Part shown: positions 16,642 through 25,347 of the stretch, one piece after another
How positions within the stretch are numbered: the first letter of the stretch is position 1
Layout: the number at the start of each line of letters is the position of its first letter
Origin: Microbacterium sp. 10M-3C3
GTDB taxonomy: Bacteria; Actinomycetota; Actinomycetes; Actinomycetales; Microbacteriaceae
DNA length: 64,000 nucleotides
NCBI RefSeq assembly: GCF_003931875.1
Contig: NZ_CP034245.1
Span: forward strand, 2,604,001-2,668,000
Reading direction: 5' to 3'
The notes under the pieces: generated by a model
Told to the model about the DNA's origin: nothing
The model's database searches: none
The model's input: only the letters and a program-made list of their open reading frames with translations
Translations under genes and position numbers: made by a program

Positions 16642-17742
16642 TCAGCCGGCGAGGTAGGACTCCACCGTGATGTCGCCGCTGATGATCGAGGCCTTGATCT
16701 CGTCCAGCTTGCTCGACAGCTCGGCCGGCACGCGGTCGGCCCAGTCGTGGAACGGCGCGATGCCCACGCCCTCGTTCTCGAGCGTGCCGACGAACGGGGT
16801 GTTGTCGAAGTTGCCCTCGCCCGCCTCGGTGATCGCCTCGCGCGTCGCGACGTCGATGCCCTTGCGCACCGAGGTCAGCAGCAGGTCGGCCACGTCGGGG
16901 TCGGTCTGGTAGACGTCGGCGTCGACGCCGATGAGCGCGATCTCACGGCCCGAGTCGCGGATGGCCGCGGCGGCGGACTGGTAGATCGGGCCGCCGACGG
17001 GCAGCAGCACGTCGACGTTCTGGTCGATCAGGCCCTGCGCGGTCTGGCGCGCGACGTCGTTGGCCTCGAAGCCGCCGGTGAAGGAGCCGCTCTTGGTGTC
17101 GCGGTTCCAGCCGACGACCTTCACGGAGGCGCCGTTCTGCTCGTTGTAGTAGTCGACGCCCTGCGCGAAGCCGTCCATGAAGACGGTCACGGTCGGGAAG
17201 TCCTGGCCGCCGAAGGTGCCGACGACGCCGGTCTTGCTGACGCCCGCCGACAGGTAGCCGGCGAGGAAGGCCGCCTGCGACGTGTCGAAGATGAGCGGCT
17301 TGATGTTGTCGGCGTCGGTCGTGCCGTCGAAGTCCTGGTCCACCGGGTCGTCGATCGAGACGTACTCGAGGTCGGGGTTGGCCTGCGCCGACTCGAGCGC
17401 GGCGGGGGCCAGCGCGAAGCCGACGGTGACGATGGTCTTGCAGCCCTGGTCGACGAGGTTCTGCAGGTTCGACGCGTAGTCGGTCTCGGCCTTGGACTCG
17501 ACCTCGATGGTCTCGACGCCGAGCTCCTTCGCGGCCGCGTCGAGGCCCTCCTTGCCGAGCTGGTTGAACGAGCGGTCGTCGAAACCGCCGAAGTCGGACA
17601 CCATGCAGGGCAGGTAGTCGCTGGCGGCCTCGCCGCCCCCGCTCGCGCCGCTCTCGGTCGGGGCCGAGCCGCAGCCGGCCAGCAGCGCCGCCGTGCCGAG
17701 CATCGCGAGGCCGCCGAGCACGGCCTTCTTCGTCGTCTTCAC
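16642..17742 (-). CDS. BMP family nucleoside-binding lipoprotein
   Basis: The product is 366 residues from a GTG at 17742. The N-terminus 'KTTKKAVLGGLAMLGTAA' followed by lipobox LLAGC at about 22-26 marks a lipoprotein anchored outside the membrane. Family landmarks are 'DFGGFDDRSFNQLGKEGL', 'GVDADVYQTDPDVADLLLTS' and 'VRKGIDVATREAI'. It captures nucleosides for the importer encoded downstream. GGAGG lies 6 bases before the GTG, which decides the start over a longer frame beginning at 17880. It leads the nucleoside operon. Confidence 0.93.
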   Translation of the reverse strand: MKTTKKAVLGGLAMLGTAALLAGCGSAPTESGASGGGEAASDYLPCMVSDFGGFDDRSFNQLGKEGLDAAAKELGVETIEVESKAETDYASNLQNLVDQGCKTIVTVGFALAPAALESAQANPDLEYVSIDDPVDQDFDGTTDADNIKPLIFDTSQAAFLAGYLSAGVSKTGVVGTFGGQDFPTVTVFMDGFAQGVDYYNEQNGASVKVVGWNRDTKSGSFTGGFEANDVARQTAQGLIDQNVDVLLPVGGPIYQSAAAAIRDSGREIALIGVDADVYQTDPDVADLLLTSVRKGIDVATREAITEAGEGNFDNTPFVGTLENEGVGIAPFHDWADRVPAELSSKLDEIKASIISGDITVESYLAG

Positions 17743-17875
17743 TGAGGTCCTCCAAGACGCAGTTCTCCCCCACGGGATTCGGGGGTGTGATGTCGTCACG
17801 TTACAGAGTGCGACGCCGCCCGTGCGAGGCGCGGGAGCGGCAGGAGGGCAATGGTTACAAAGACGCAACAGAGGC

Positions 17876-17910
17876 GACACCGGATGCCGCGACCGGCGGC
17901 ATCCGGTGTC
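17876..17910 (-). terminator. Terminator of the manC-type gene
   Basis: A perfect 15-bp stem (17876-17890 with 17896-17910) with a 5-base loop starts immediately after the stop of the guanylyltransferase gene. On the minus strand it is followed by GCCTCTGTTGCGTCTTTG, moderately T-rich. It insulates the downstream bmp promoter region (17743-17875). Confidence 0.75.
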
Positions 17911-19026
17911 TCACAGCACGTCGCCGCGACCGGTGAGCTTGAGCGCGTCGACGACGCCCTTGACCCGCTGCGCGTGCTCGCTGGTCGTGACCAGGAGCGC
18001 GTCGGGGGTGTCGACCACGACGATGTCCTGCACCCCGATGAGGCTGATGACCCGCTCGGTCTGCGACACGACGATCCCGCTCGAGGCGTCGGCCAGCACG
18101 CGCGCGGTGCTGCCGAGGATCGCCAGCTCGTTCTTGCCGCCGTGGCTGTTGAGCTTGGCGAGGCTCGCGAAGTCGCCCACGTCATCCCAGTCGAAGTGGC
18201 CCGGGATGACGGCGAGGCGCCCCTTGTCGGCGGCCGGCTCGGCGACGGAGTAGTCGATCGCGATCTTCTTCAGCGTCGGCCACACGCGGTCGACCACGGG
18301 CCCGCGCCGGTCGCGGTCGTCCCACGCCTCGGCGAGCTCGAGCAGGCCCGCGTGCAGCTCCGGTTCGTTCGCGGCGAGCTCCTCGAGAAGCACGTCGGCG
18401 CGCGTGATGAACATGCCCGCGTTCCACAGGTAGGCGCGGTCGGCGTAGTAGGCGCGCGCGGTCTCGAGGTCGGGCTTCTCGACGAACCGCTCGACGAGGG
18501 CCGCCTCGGGCGCGCCGTCGACGTCGAGCTCGCCGTCCTTGCGGATGTAGCCGAAGCCGACCGACGGCTCGGTGGGCTGGATGCCGATCGTGCAGATGTA
18601 CCCGGCGCGGGCGACGGCGACCGCCTGCTGCACCGCGAACTCGAACGTGCGCGTGCCGCGGATGACGTGGTCGGCGGCGAAGGAGCCGATGATGACGTCG
18701 GGGTCGCGGCGGTGCAGGATCGCGGCGGCGAGCCCGATCGCCGCCGAGGAGTCGCGCGGCTCGGACTCGAGGAACACGTTGTGGTCGGGGATGCCCGGCA
18801 GCTCGCGCTCGACGGCGGCGCGGTGGGCGCGGCCGGTGACCACGGCGATGCGGTCGCGGCCCGCGAGCGGCTCCAGCCGGTTCCACGTGTCGCGCAGCAG
18901 GGTCTGCCCCGAGCCGGTGAGGTCGTGGAGGAACTTCGGCGCCTCGGCACGCGACAGCGGCCACAGGCGGCTGCCGATGCCCCCGGCGGGGATGACGGCG
19001 TAGAAGTCGGCGAGAGGCTCGGACAT
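17911..19026 (-). CDS. manC: Mannose-1-phosphate guanylyltransferase
   Basis: The product is 371 residues. The nucleotidyltransferase signature 'GGIGSRLWPLSRAEAPKFL' is at the N-terminus, followed by 'VVTGRAHRAAVERELPG', 'LESEPRDSSAAIGLAAA' and 'VERFVEKPDLETARAYY'. It makes GDP-mannose from mannose-1-phosphate and GTP for mannosylated lipids or glycans. It has only the transferase domain, without the isomerase domain of long bifunctional forms. The ATG at 19026 has TAGCCT 6 bases upstream on its strand. It is divergent from sdhC and followed by its own terminator, so it is probably monocistronic. Confidence 0.9.
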   Translation of the reverse strand: MSEPLADFYAVIPAGGIGSRLWPLSRAEAPKFLHDLTGSGQTLLRDTWNRLEPLAGRDRIAVVTGRAHRAAVERELPGIPDHNVFLESEPRDSSAAIGLAAAILHRRDPDVIIGSFAADHVIRGTRTFEFAVQQAVAVARAGYICTIGIQPTEPSVGFGYIRKDGELDVDGAPEAALVERFVEKPDLETARAYYADRAYLWNAGMFITRADVLLEELAANEPELHAGLLELAEAWDDRDRRGPVVDRVWPTLKKIAIDYSVAEPAADKGRLAVIPGHFDWDDVGDFASLAKLNSHGGKNELAILGSTARVLADASSGIVVSQTERVISLIGVQDIVVVDTPDALLVTTSEHAQRVKGVVDALKLTGRGDVL

Positions 19027-19038
19027 GCGCCCAGGCTA
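19024..19038 (-). promoter_or_regulatory. -10 hexamer TAGCCT, leaderless start of manC
   Basis: On the minus strand TAGCCT (19033-19038) is followed by 6 bases and the ATG. No Shine-Dalgarno sequence is present. Confidence 0.55.
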
Positions 19039-19127
19039 TCGGGGGCGGTCGCGGCGGAGATGTCGCGCGCGTGTCGGGCGGGTGTCGACGGACACGGCCG
19101 GCGCGCGGCGAGACGCCCGCTGCATTA

Positions 19128-19141
19128 TCTCGACATCGAGA
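19128..19141. promoter_or_regulatory. Palindromic candidate operator TCTCGA-CA-TCGAGA upstream of sdhC
   Basis: A 6+6 inverted repeat with a 2-base centre lies in the 250-base divergent region between manC and sdhC, 136 bases before the sdhC start. It is too short and too close-spaced for an RNA hairpin but suits a dimeric repressor. The regulator is not identifiable from the window. A possible sdh -10 (TACGAT, 19183-19188) lies downstream of it. Confidence 0.45.
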
Positions 19142-19276
19142 CAGTCAGGTCACCCTCATCCCCGGAATTCCGCGCCCGGTCGTACGATGGGGCGGCAGCC
19201 GTGTGACGCCGCGACCCCCGGTCCGGCAGAGGCGACGGATGCCTCGTACAGCCGTGTTCGATCAGGGAGGACGATC

Positions 19277-19711
19277 GTGTCTGCACCAGCGCGGGTCACA
19301 CCGACGATCACCGAGACCACATCCCGCGTGCCGCGCGGCACCCTCTACCGCGGCCGCGAAGGCATGTGGTCGTGGGTGCTGCACCGGATCACCGGCGTCG
19401 CGATCTTCTTCTTCCTGCTCGTCCACATCCTCGACACGGCGCTCATCCGCGTCTCCCCCGAGGCCTACGACGCCGTCATCGGCACGTACAAGAACCCGAT
19501 CATGGGGCTGGGCGAGGTCGCCCTCGTCGGCGCCATCGCCTACCACGCCTACAACGGCCTGCGCATCATCGCGGTCGACATGTGGTCGTGGGCGACGCGC
19601 CACCAGCGTCAGCTGTGGTGGGGCGTGCTCGGCCTGTGGGTCGTCACGATGCTCGGGTTCACCCCGCGCCACCTGATCAATGTGTTCTCCGCGATCGGAG
19701 GGGGTCAGTGA
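19277..19711 (+). CDS. sdhC: Succinate dehydrogenase cytochrome b556 subunit
   Basis: The product is 144 residues with three membrane helices. '[20 protein letters not shown]' carries the conserved HR and a His, and '[16 protein letters not shown]' carries the predicted haem-ligand region. It anchors the complex II catalytic subunits and passes electrons to quinone. The start is GTG 19277, with GGGAGG 6 bases upstream; the longer frame from 19025 covers the promoter region. The stop overlaps the sdhD start by one base. Confidence 0.92.
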   Translation: MSAPARVTPTITETTSRVPRGTLYRGREGMWSWVLHRITGVAIFFFLLVHILDTALIRVSPEAYDAVIGTYKNPIMGLGEVALVGAIAYHAYNGLRIIAVDMWSWATRHQRQLWWGVLGLWVVTMLGFTPRHLINVFSAIGGGQ

Positions 19712-20163
19712 TGTCCGTCGCCCAGCAGGCCGCGACCATCCCGGCCCCGCGCACGCGCAACCGCGGCTCCAACCTCGAGAAGTGGGGCTGGATCTACATG
19801 CGCGCCTCCGGCGTGCTCCTGATCGTCCTGATCTTCGGCCACCTGTTCGTGAACCTCATGGTCGGCGAGGGCATCCAACAGATCGACTTCGCGTTCGTCG
19901 CCGGCAAGTACGCGTCGCCGTTCTGGCAGTGGTGGGACGTCCTGATGCTGTGGCTCGCGCTCATCCACGGCGCCAACGGCATGCGCACGATCGTGAACGA
20001 CTACGTCGGCAACGCCACCGCCCGCCGCGTGCTGGTGTGGACGCTCGGCCTGTCGGCCGCCTTCCTCATCCTGCTCGGCACGCTCGTGGTCTTCACCTTC
20101 GACCCGTGCCTCGGCTTCTCCGCCGAGACCAGCTCGGACTTCCTGCAGTCCATCTGCCAGTAA
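19711..20163 (+). CDS. sdhD: Succinate dehydrogenase hydrophobic membrane anchor subunit
   Basis: The product is 150 residues with three hydrophobic helices. '[16 protein letters not shown]' and '[18 protein letters not shown]' hold the conserved histidines expected for haem and quinone binding. It pairs with SdhC. The ATG at 19711 shares its first A with the TGA of sdhC. GGAGGGGG ends about 6 bases before the start and serves as a good ribosome site. Confidence 0.92.
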   Translation: MSVAQQAATIPAPRTRNRGSNLEKWGWIYMRASGVLLIVLIFGHLFVNLMVGEGIQQIDFAFVAGKYASPFWQWWDVLMLWLALIHGANGMRTIVNDYVGNATARRVLVWTLGLSAAFLILLGTLVVFTFDPCLGFSAETSSDFLQSICQ

Positions 20164-20201
20164 GCCGCAGCCTCCGAGCCCCTGAACGAAAGATCCCACC
20201 T

Positions 20202-22031
20202 GTGCGCACTCAGACCACTGCGGACCACGTCGTCAAGGACGGCGTGCACTACCACCAGTTCGACGTCGTGATCGTGGGCGCCGGCGGCGCCGGCATGCGG
20301 GCCGCGATCGAGGCGGGGCCCGGCGCCAAGACCGCGGTCATCTCGAAGCTCTACCCGACGCGCTCGCACACGGGGGCGGCGCAGGGCGGCATGGCGGCAG
20401 CGCTCGCGAACGTCGAAGAGGACTCGTGGGAGTGGCACACCTTCGACACGATCAAGGGCGGCGACTACCTCGTCGACCAGGACGCGGCGGAGATCCTCGC
20501 GAAGGAGGCCATCGACGCGGTCATCGACCTCGAGAACATGGGCCTGCCCTTCAACCGCACGCCCGAGGGCAAGATCGACCAGCGCCGCTTCGGCGGTCAC
20601 ACCGCCGACCACGGCAAGACCCCCGTGCGCCGCGCGTGCTACGCCGCCGACCGCACCGGCCACATGATCCTGCAGACGCTGTTCCAGAACTGCGTCAAGC
20701 TCGGCATCAACTTCTTCAACGAGTTCTACGTGCTCGACCTCATCACGGTGAAGGATGCGGCGGGCAAGACCCAGGTCGCGGGCGTCGTCGCGTACGAGCT
20801 GGCCACGGGCGACCTGCACGTCTTCCAGTCCAAGGCGGTCATCTTCGCCACGGGCGGCTTCGGGAAGATCTTCAAGACCACCTCCAACGCGCACACGCTC
20901 ACCGGCGACGGCGTGGGAATCGTGTGGCGCAAGGGCCTGCCGCTCGAGGACATGGAGTTCTTCCAGTTCCACCCGACCGGCCTCGCCGGGCTCGGCATCC
21001 TCCTGACCGAGGGCGCGCGCGGTGAGGGCGCGATCCTGCGCAACGCCAGCGGCGAGCGCTTCATGGAGCGCTACGCCCCCACGATCAAAGACCTCGCGCC
21101 GCGCGACATCGTCGCGCGCTGCATGGTGCAGGAGGTCGCGGAGGGACGCGGCGCCGGCCCCCACCGCGACTACGTGCTGCTGGACTGCACGCACCTGGGC
21201 GCCGAGGTGCTCGAGACCAAGCTCCCCGACATCACCGAGTTCGCCCGCACGTACCTGGGCGTCGACCCGGTCGTCGAGCCGGTGCCGGTCATGCCGACCG
21301 CGCACTACGCGATGGGCGGCATCCCGACCAACATCAAGGCCGAGGTGCTCTCCGACAACGACACCGTCGTGCCCGGCCTGTACGCCGCCGGCGAGTGCGC
21401 GTGCGTGTCGGTGCACGGCTCCAACCGCCTGGGCACCAACTCGCTCCTGGACATCAACGTCTTCGGCAAGCGCGCCGGCCGCAACGCGGTCGAGTACGTC
21501 AAGACCGCCGACTTCGTGCCGCTGCCCGAGGACCCCGCCAAGGAGGTCCGCGAGATGATCGAGGGCCTGCGCGCCAACAGCGGCACCGAGCGCATCGCGG
21601 TGCTTCGCAAGACGCTGCAGGACGAGATGGACAAGGGCGCGCAGGTGTTCCGCACGCACGACTCCCTCGCCCACGTCATGGACGTGATCGCCGACCTGCG
21701 CGAGCGCTACAAGAACGTGCACGTCGACGACAAGGGCAAGCGCTTCAACACCGACCTCCTGGAGGCCGTCGAGCTGGGCTTCCTGCTCGACCTCGCCGAG
21801 GTCGTCGTCTACTCCGCGCAGAACCGGGAGGAGAGCCGCGGCGGTCACATGCGCGACGACTTCCCCACGCGCGACGACGAGAACTACATGAAGCACACCA
21901 TGGCCTACCTCACGGGCGACCCCCACTCGTCGCATCCGGCCGACCACATCGAGCTCGGCTGGAAGCCCGTGGTGTTCACCACGAACGAAGAAGGCGAATT
22001 GCGCTACCCGCCGCTGGAGAGGAAGTACTGA
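20202..22031 (+). CDS. sdhA: Succinate dehydrogenase flavoprotein subunit
   Basis: The product is 609 residues. '[17 protein letters not shown]' is the FAD-binding motif and '[17 protein letters not shown]' contains the histidine that binds FAD covalently. '[20 protein letters not shown]' and '[12 protein letters not shown]' line the dicarboxylate site. It oxidises succinate to fumarate in the TCA cycle. The GTG at 20202 follows a weak GAACGAAAGA site; no in-frame ATG is closer to the domain. It is followed by sdhB with a one-base overlap. Confidence 0.95.
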   Translation: MRTQTTADHVVKDGVHYHQFDVVIVGAGGAGMRAAIEAGPGAKTAVISKLYPTRSHTGAAQGGMAAALANVEEDSWEWHTFDTIKGGDYLVDQDAAEILAKEAIDAVIDLENMGLPFNRTPEGKIDQRRFGGHTADHGKTPVRRACYAADRTGHMILQTLFQNCVKLGINFFNEFYVLDLITVKDAAGKTQVAGVVAYELATGDLHVFQSKAVIFATGGFGKIFKTTSNAHTLTGDGVGIVWRKGLPLEDMEFFQFHPTGLAGLGILLTEGARGEGAILRNASGERFMERYAPTIKDLAPRDIVARCMVQEVAEGRGAGPHRDYVLLDCTHLGAEVLETKLPDITEFARTYLGVDPVVEPVPVMPTAHYAMGGIPTNIKAEVLSDNDTVVPGLYAAGECACVSVHGSNRLGTNSLLDINVFGKRAGRNAVEYVKTADFVPLPEDPAKEVREMIEGLRANSGTERIAVLRKTLQDEMDKGAQVFRTHDSLAHVMDVIADLRERYKNVHVDDKGKRFNTDLLEAVELGFLLDLAEVVVYSAQNREESRGGHMRDDFPTRDDENYMKHTMAYLTGDPHSSHPADHIELGWKPVVFTTNEEGELRYPPLERKY

Positions 22032-22813
22032 TGGCCACCGCGCTCGAGACGACCACCGAGGCCCCGCAGGACGTCGAGCAGTCGCCCGCGGACACCGGCA
22101 TCCAGTCGTACCTGGTGACCTTCAACATCCGCCGCTTCGACCCCGAGGTCGATGACGAGCCGCGCTGGGTCGACTACGACGTCGAGATGTACTCGACCGA
22201 CCGCGTGCTCGACGCGCTGCACAAGATCAAGTGGGAGGTCGACGGCTCGCTGTCGTTCCGCCGCTCGTGCGCGCACGGCATCTGCGGCTCCGACGCCATG
22301 CGCATCAACGGGCGCAACCGCCTCGCGTGCAAGACGCTCATCAAGGACCTCGACATCTCGCAGCCGATCTACGTCGAGGCCATCAAGGGCCTGCCGCTGG
22401 AGAAGGACCTCATCGTCGACATGGAGCCCTTCTTCGCGTCCTACCGCGAAGTGCAGCCGTTCCTGGTCGCCAACTCCGCGCCCGAGCCGGGCAAGGAGCG
22501 CATCCAGTCGATCGTCGACCGCGAGATCTTCGACGACACCACCAAGTGCATCCTGTGCGCGGCGTGCACGTCGTCGTGCCCGGTGTTCTGGACGGACGGC
22601 CAGTACTTCGGTCCCGCCGCGATCGTCAACGCGCACCGGTTCATCTTCGACTCGCGCGACGACAACGCCGACGTGCGCCTCGACATCCTCAACGACAAGG
22701 AGGGCGTGTGGCGCTGCCGCACGACCTTCAACTGCACCGAAGCGTGCCCGCGCGGCATCGAGGTCACCAAGGCCATCGCCGAGGTCAAGCAGGCGGTGCT
22801 GCGGGGCCGCTGA
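22031..22813 (+). CDS. sdhB: Succinate dehydrogenase iron-sulfur subunit
   Basis: The product is 260 residues. The N-terminal [2Fe-2S] domain has 'RRSCAHGICGSDAM' and 'RLACKTLI'. The C-terminal ferredoxin domain has 'CILCAACTSSCPVFW' and 'CTEACPRGIEVTKAI', binding the [4Fe-4S] and [3Fe-4S] clusters. It carries electrons from SdhA to the membrane subunits. The ATG at 22031 overlaps the sdhA TGA, with GGAGAGGAAGT just upstream. It ends the sdhCDAB operon. Confidence 0.96.
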   Translation: MATALETTTEAPQDVEQSPADTGIQSYLVTFNIRRFDPEVDDEPRWVDYDVEMYSTDRVLDALHKIKWEVDGSLSFRRSCAHGICGSDAMRINGRNRLACKTLIKDLDISQPIYVEAIKGLPLEKDLIVDMEPFFASYREVQPFLVANSAPEPGKERIQSIVDREIFDDTTKCILCAACTSSCPVFWTDGQYFGPAAIVNAHRFIFDSRDDNADVRLDILNDKEGVWRCRTTFNCTEACPRGIEVTKAIAEVKQAVLRGR

Positions 22814-22862
22814 CTCCCGGCCGGTCGATATCGGCCTCTCCCGCTCGACGCGCCCCCGGCGC

Positions 22863-22877
22863 TAGCCTCGTCCCGTG
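22863..22877 (+). promoter_or_regulatory. -10 hexamer TAGCCT, leaderless GTG start
   Basis: TAGCCT (22863-22868), 6 bases, then GTG at 22875. This favours the GTG over an ATG at 22887 that has GGAGG upstream. Confidence 0.5.
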
Positions 22878-24080
22878 GAGGGGCGGATGCTGCGCCGGGG
22901 GCGCGCGGCTGTTCTGGGGGCGTACACGGCGCAGGGGCTCGGGTACGCCGTCGTCGTGACGTCGCTGCCCGCGCTCAAGGAGCGGCAGGGTGTCGATGAC
23001 ACGACCGTGTCGCTCATCGTGCTGGGCGTGTGCGTGTTCGCCGCGGGCGGGTCGTTCCTCGCCGACGCGATCGCCCGTCGCGCCGGCAGCCGCGGCGCGC
23101 TCGTCTCGGGCCTCGCCCTGCAGGCGCTCGCCCTGCCCCTCATCGCGCTGCCCTCCCCCGCGCCGGTGTTCCTCGGCGCGTTCGCCCTGTACGGCCTCGG
23201 GCTCGGGGCCGTCGACGCCTCCTCCGCGATGCAGGGCGTGCTGCTCCAGCGCGCGCACGGCTCGCCGCTGCTGGGCGGGTTCTTCGCCGGCTACACCGGT
23301 GCGGCGATCCTCGGCGCGCTGCTCGTGGCCGCCGCATCCGCCCTCGCGGCGCGAGTGCCGGCGCTCGGCGCGGCGATCGCGCTGCTCGCGGCCGGCCTGT
23401 GGGCCGCCGCCGTGGCCGTGTCGGGCACGCGCCGGTTCGCACCGGAGGATGCTCCGGCGGCCGGCCAGTCGCACGCTTCTCGCGGGCCGCTCCCCCGTCG
23501 CGGCATCTGGATCTTCGGCGCCGTGATCCTCGCCGTCTTCGTGCTCGACTCCGCCGTCAGCACGTGGAGCACGGTGTACCTGCAGGACGACCTCGGCGTG
23601 GTCGCGTGGGTCGCCCCCCTCGGGTACGGCGCCTATCAGGTGGCAGTCCTCGCCACACGTCTCGCGACCGACCGCCTCCTGCGGCGGGTGGGCGCGCGCC
23701 GCCTGGTCGCCGGCGCCGTGGTCATCGCGGCGGTCGGCTGCGCCGCGGTCGCGGCACTGCCCGTCGCCGCCGCTGCGATCGCGGGCTTCGCGCTGGCGGG
23801 CGCGGCCACCGGCGCGCTCGTGCCCGCCGCGTTCGGCAGCGCCGGAGAGCTCGACACGGCGCGCAGCGACGAGATCATCGCGCGCGTGAACGTCTTCAAC
23901 TACGTCGGCGCCGTCGTCGGGGCCGTCGCGGTCGGGCTGCTCGCGGACGGGCCCGGACTGGCGCCCGCCTTCCTCATCCCCGCCGTCGCGGTCGCCGCCG
24001 TGCTGCTGCTGGTCCGGGCGTTCCCGGCCCGCGCCGTGCGGCTCGCGCCCGGCGATCGGGTCGAGAATCCCGCTGGCTAG
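22875..24080 (+). CDS. MFS transporter
   Basis: The product is 401 residues with about twelve hydrophobic segments in two halves, separated by a polar loop near residue 195 ('RRFAPEDAPAAGQSHA'). 'DAIARRAGSRGALV' and 'DRLLRRVGARRLV' fit the loop 2-3 and loop 8-9 motifs of the family. The substrate is unknown; its closest general resemblance is to FucP/drug-efflux-like actinobacterial MFS. Start: GTG 22875 (leaderless geometry) or ATG 22887. It is not part of the sdh operon because it has its own promoter. Confidence 0.85.
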   Translation: MEGRMLRRGRAAVLGAYTAQGLGYAVVVTSLPALKERQGVDDTTVSLIVLGVCVFAAGGSFLADAIARRAGSRGALVSGLALQALALPLIALPSPAPVFLGAFALYGLGLGAVDASSAMQGVLLQRAHGSPLLGGFFAGYTGAAILGALLVAAASALAARVPALGAAIALLAAGLWAAAVAVSGTRRFAPEDAPAAGQSHASRGPLPRRGIWIFGAVILAVFVLDSAVSTWSTVYLQDDLGVVAWVAPLGYGAYQVAVLATRLATDRLLRRVGARRLVAGAVVIAAVGCAAVAALPVAAAAIAGFALAGAATGALVPAAFGSAGELDTARSDEIIARVNVFNYVGAVVGAVAVGLLADGPGLAPAFLIPAVAVAAVLLLVRAFPARAVRLAPGDRVENPAG

Positions 24081-24092
24081 TCTGGAGCGGTG
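24078..24092 (+). promoter_or_regulatory. -10 hexamer TAGTCT, leaderless start of YihY family gene
   Basis: TAGTCT (24078-24083), 6 bases, GTG 24090. Its first bases are the stop codon (TAG, 24078-24080) of the MFS gene. Confidence 0.55.
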
Positions 24093-25277
24093 ACCGACCC
24101 CGACAGCGCGCACGACCCCGCGCCGCTGCCCGGCCGTGAGAGCGCGCTGCGCCGGCGCTTCGACGAGCCGCTCGAGCGGGCCACGCTCCTCACCCGCCGC
24201 ACCCTCGCGTCCTTCCCGATCCGGGTGTGGCGGCACTTCCTGCAGCACAACGGCTTCCTCCTGGCCGCGGGCATCTCGTATCAGGCGCTGTTCGCGATCC
24301 TCGGCGCCCTCTACCTCGCCTTCGCGGCCGTCGGAGTCTGGCTCGGCGGCAGCCCCGCGGCCATCCGGGCGCTCATCGCCACCGTCAACCGGTACATCCC
24401 CGAGCTCATCAGCGACACCGGGCTCGTCAAGCCCGAGCAGGTCGAGGCGGTCGCGTCGGATGCCGGGCGCCTCCTCACCGTGACGGGCCTCGTCGCGGCC
24501 GCGGTCGTCGTGTGGACGGCGACGGGATTCGTCACCTACACGCGCCGCGCCGTGCGGGACACCTTCGGGCTGCCCTTCGACCGCCGGAACTACCTCATGC
24601 TCAAGGCGCGCGACCTGCTGGCCGCCGTGCTGTTCGGCGTCGCGCTGCTCGTGGGCGCGACCCTCGGCACCATCACGACCGGCGCGGTCGACCTCGTCCT
24701 GACCGCCGTCGGGATCGAGCGCCACTCGGTGTGGACCGACCTCGTCGCGCGGCTGAGCTCGCCGGTCGTGGCGTTCGGCATCAACACCCTCGCGCTCGCG
24801 GGTCTGGTGCGCTTCCTCACCGGCACATCGCTGCGGTGGCGGCGCATCTGGCCGGGCGCGCTGCTCGGTGCCGCCGCGATGGTCGTGCTGCAGGTGGCGG
24901 CGGGCTTCCTCTTCGTCTACACCCCGACGAACCCGCTGCTGGCGACCTTCGCGATCTTCATCGGTTTCCTGCTGTGGTTCCGCCTGAACGGCATCGTCAT
25001 CCTCGTGTCGGCCGCGTGGATCGCGGTCGCCGCGGGCGATCGCGACGTGGAGCTCGTCTCGGCGGCCGAGCAGCGGGCGACGGAGCTGTCTGCCGTGGCC
25101 CTCGCCGCCCGCGTCGAACTGCGCGAGGCGCGCGCGGCCGCCGCGCACGCGCCGTGGTGGCGCCGATGGTCTGCCCGCCGGCGCGTGCGCGCCGCGGAGG
25201 AGGCCGCGCGCACGGCGCAGACCGCCGCGCGGGAGGCCGCCGCATCCGCAGCACGGCACGCGCACCGCTTCGACTGA
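24090..25277 (+). CDS. YihY/BrkB family membrane protein
   Basis: The product is 395 residues. After a polar N-terminus come six predicted membrane segments with 'FLLAAGISYQALFAILGAL' near the start and 'LLWFRLNGIVILVSAAWIA' at the end, the characteristic YihY_BrkB outline. The last 60-70 residues are a charged Ala/Arg-rich helix, probably cytoplasmic coiled coil. The family was once called RNase BN in error; its function is unsettled. It begins 9 bases after the MFS stop but has its own -10 element. Confidence 0.85.
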   Translation: MTDPDSAHDPAPLPGRESALRRRFDEPLERATLLTRRTLASFPIRVWRHFLQHNGFLLAAGISYQALFAILGALYLAFAAVGVWLGGSPAAIRALIATVNRYIPELISDTGLVKPEQVEAVASDAGRLLTVTGLVAAAVVVWTATGFVTYTRRAVRDTFGLPFDRRNYLMLKARDLLAAVLFGVALLVGATLGTITTGAVDLVLTAVGIERHSVWTDLVARLSSPVVAFGINTLALAGLVRFLTGTSLRWRRIWPGALLGAAAMVVLQVAAGFLFVYTPTNPLLATFAIFIGFLLWFRLNGIVILVSAAWIAVAAGDRDVELVSAAEQRATELSAVALAARVELREARAAAAHAPWWRRWSARRRVRAAEEAARTAQTAAREAAASAARHAHRFD

Positions 25278-25332
25278 GCGGGCGCCTGCGGGCGCTGCCC
25301 CGCCGCGCGCGCTCGGTGTCGGCGGCGGCGGT

Positions 25333-25347
25333 TAGGCTCTCGGGGTG
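25333..25347 (+). promoter_or_regulatory. -10 hexamer TAGGCT, leaderless start of exonuclease III gene
   Basis: TAGGCT (25333-25338), 6 bases, GTG 25345; no ribosome-binding site. Confidence 0.55.

Noticed and set aside
15022..17745. Long plus-strand frame (about 926 residues) across the bmp/ATPase region
   Set aside because: Antisense to genes with exact Walker and lipobox motifs; composition is that of a shadow frame.
22815..22840. Hairpin after sdhB as a terminator
   Set aside because: Only about 5 bp of pairing (GGCCG/CGGCC) with no T-run; too weak to call.
22785..25265. 826-residue minus-strand frame opposite the MFS and YihY genes
   Set aside because: Arg/Glu/Gly-rich with no fold pattern; the plus strand has clear membrane proteins with promoters.
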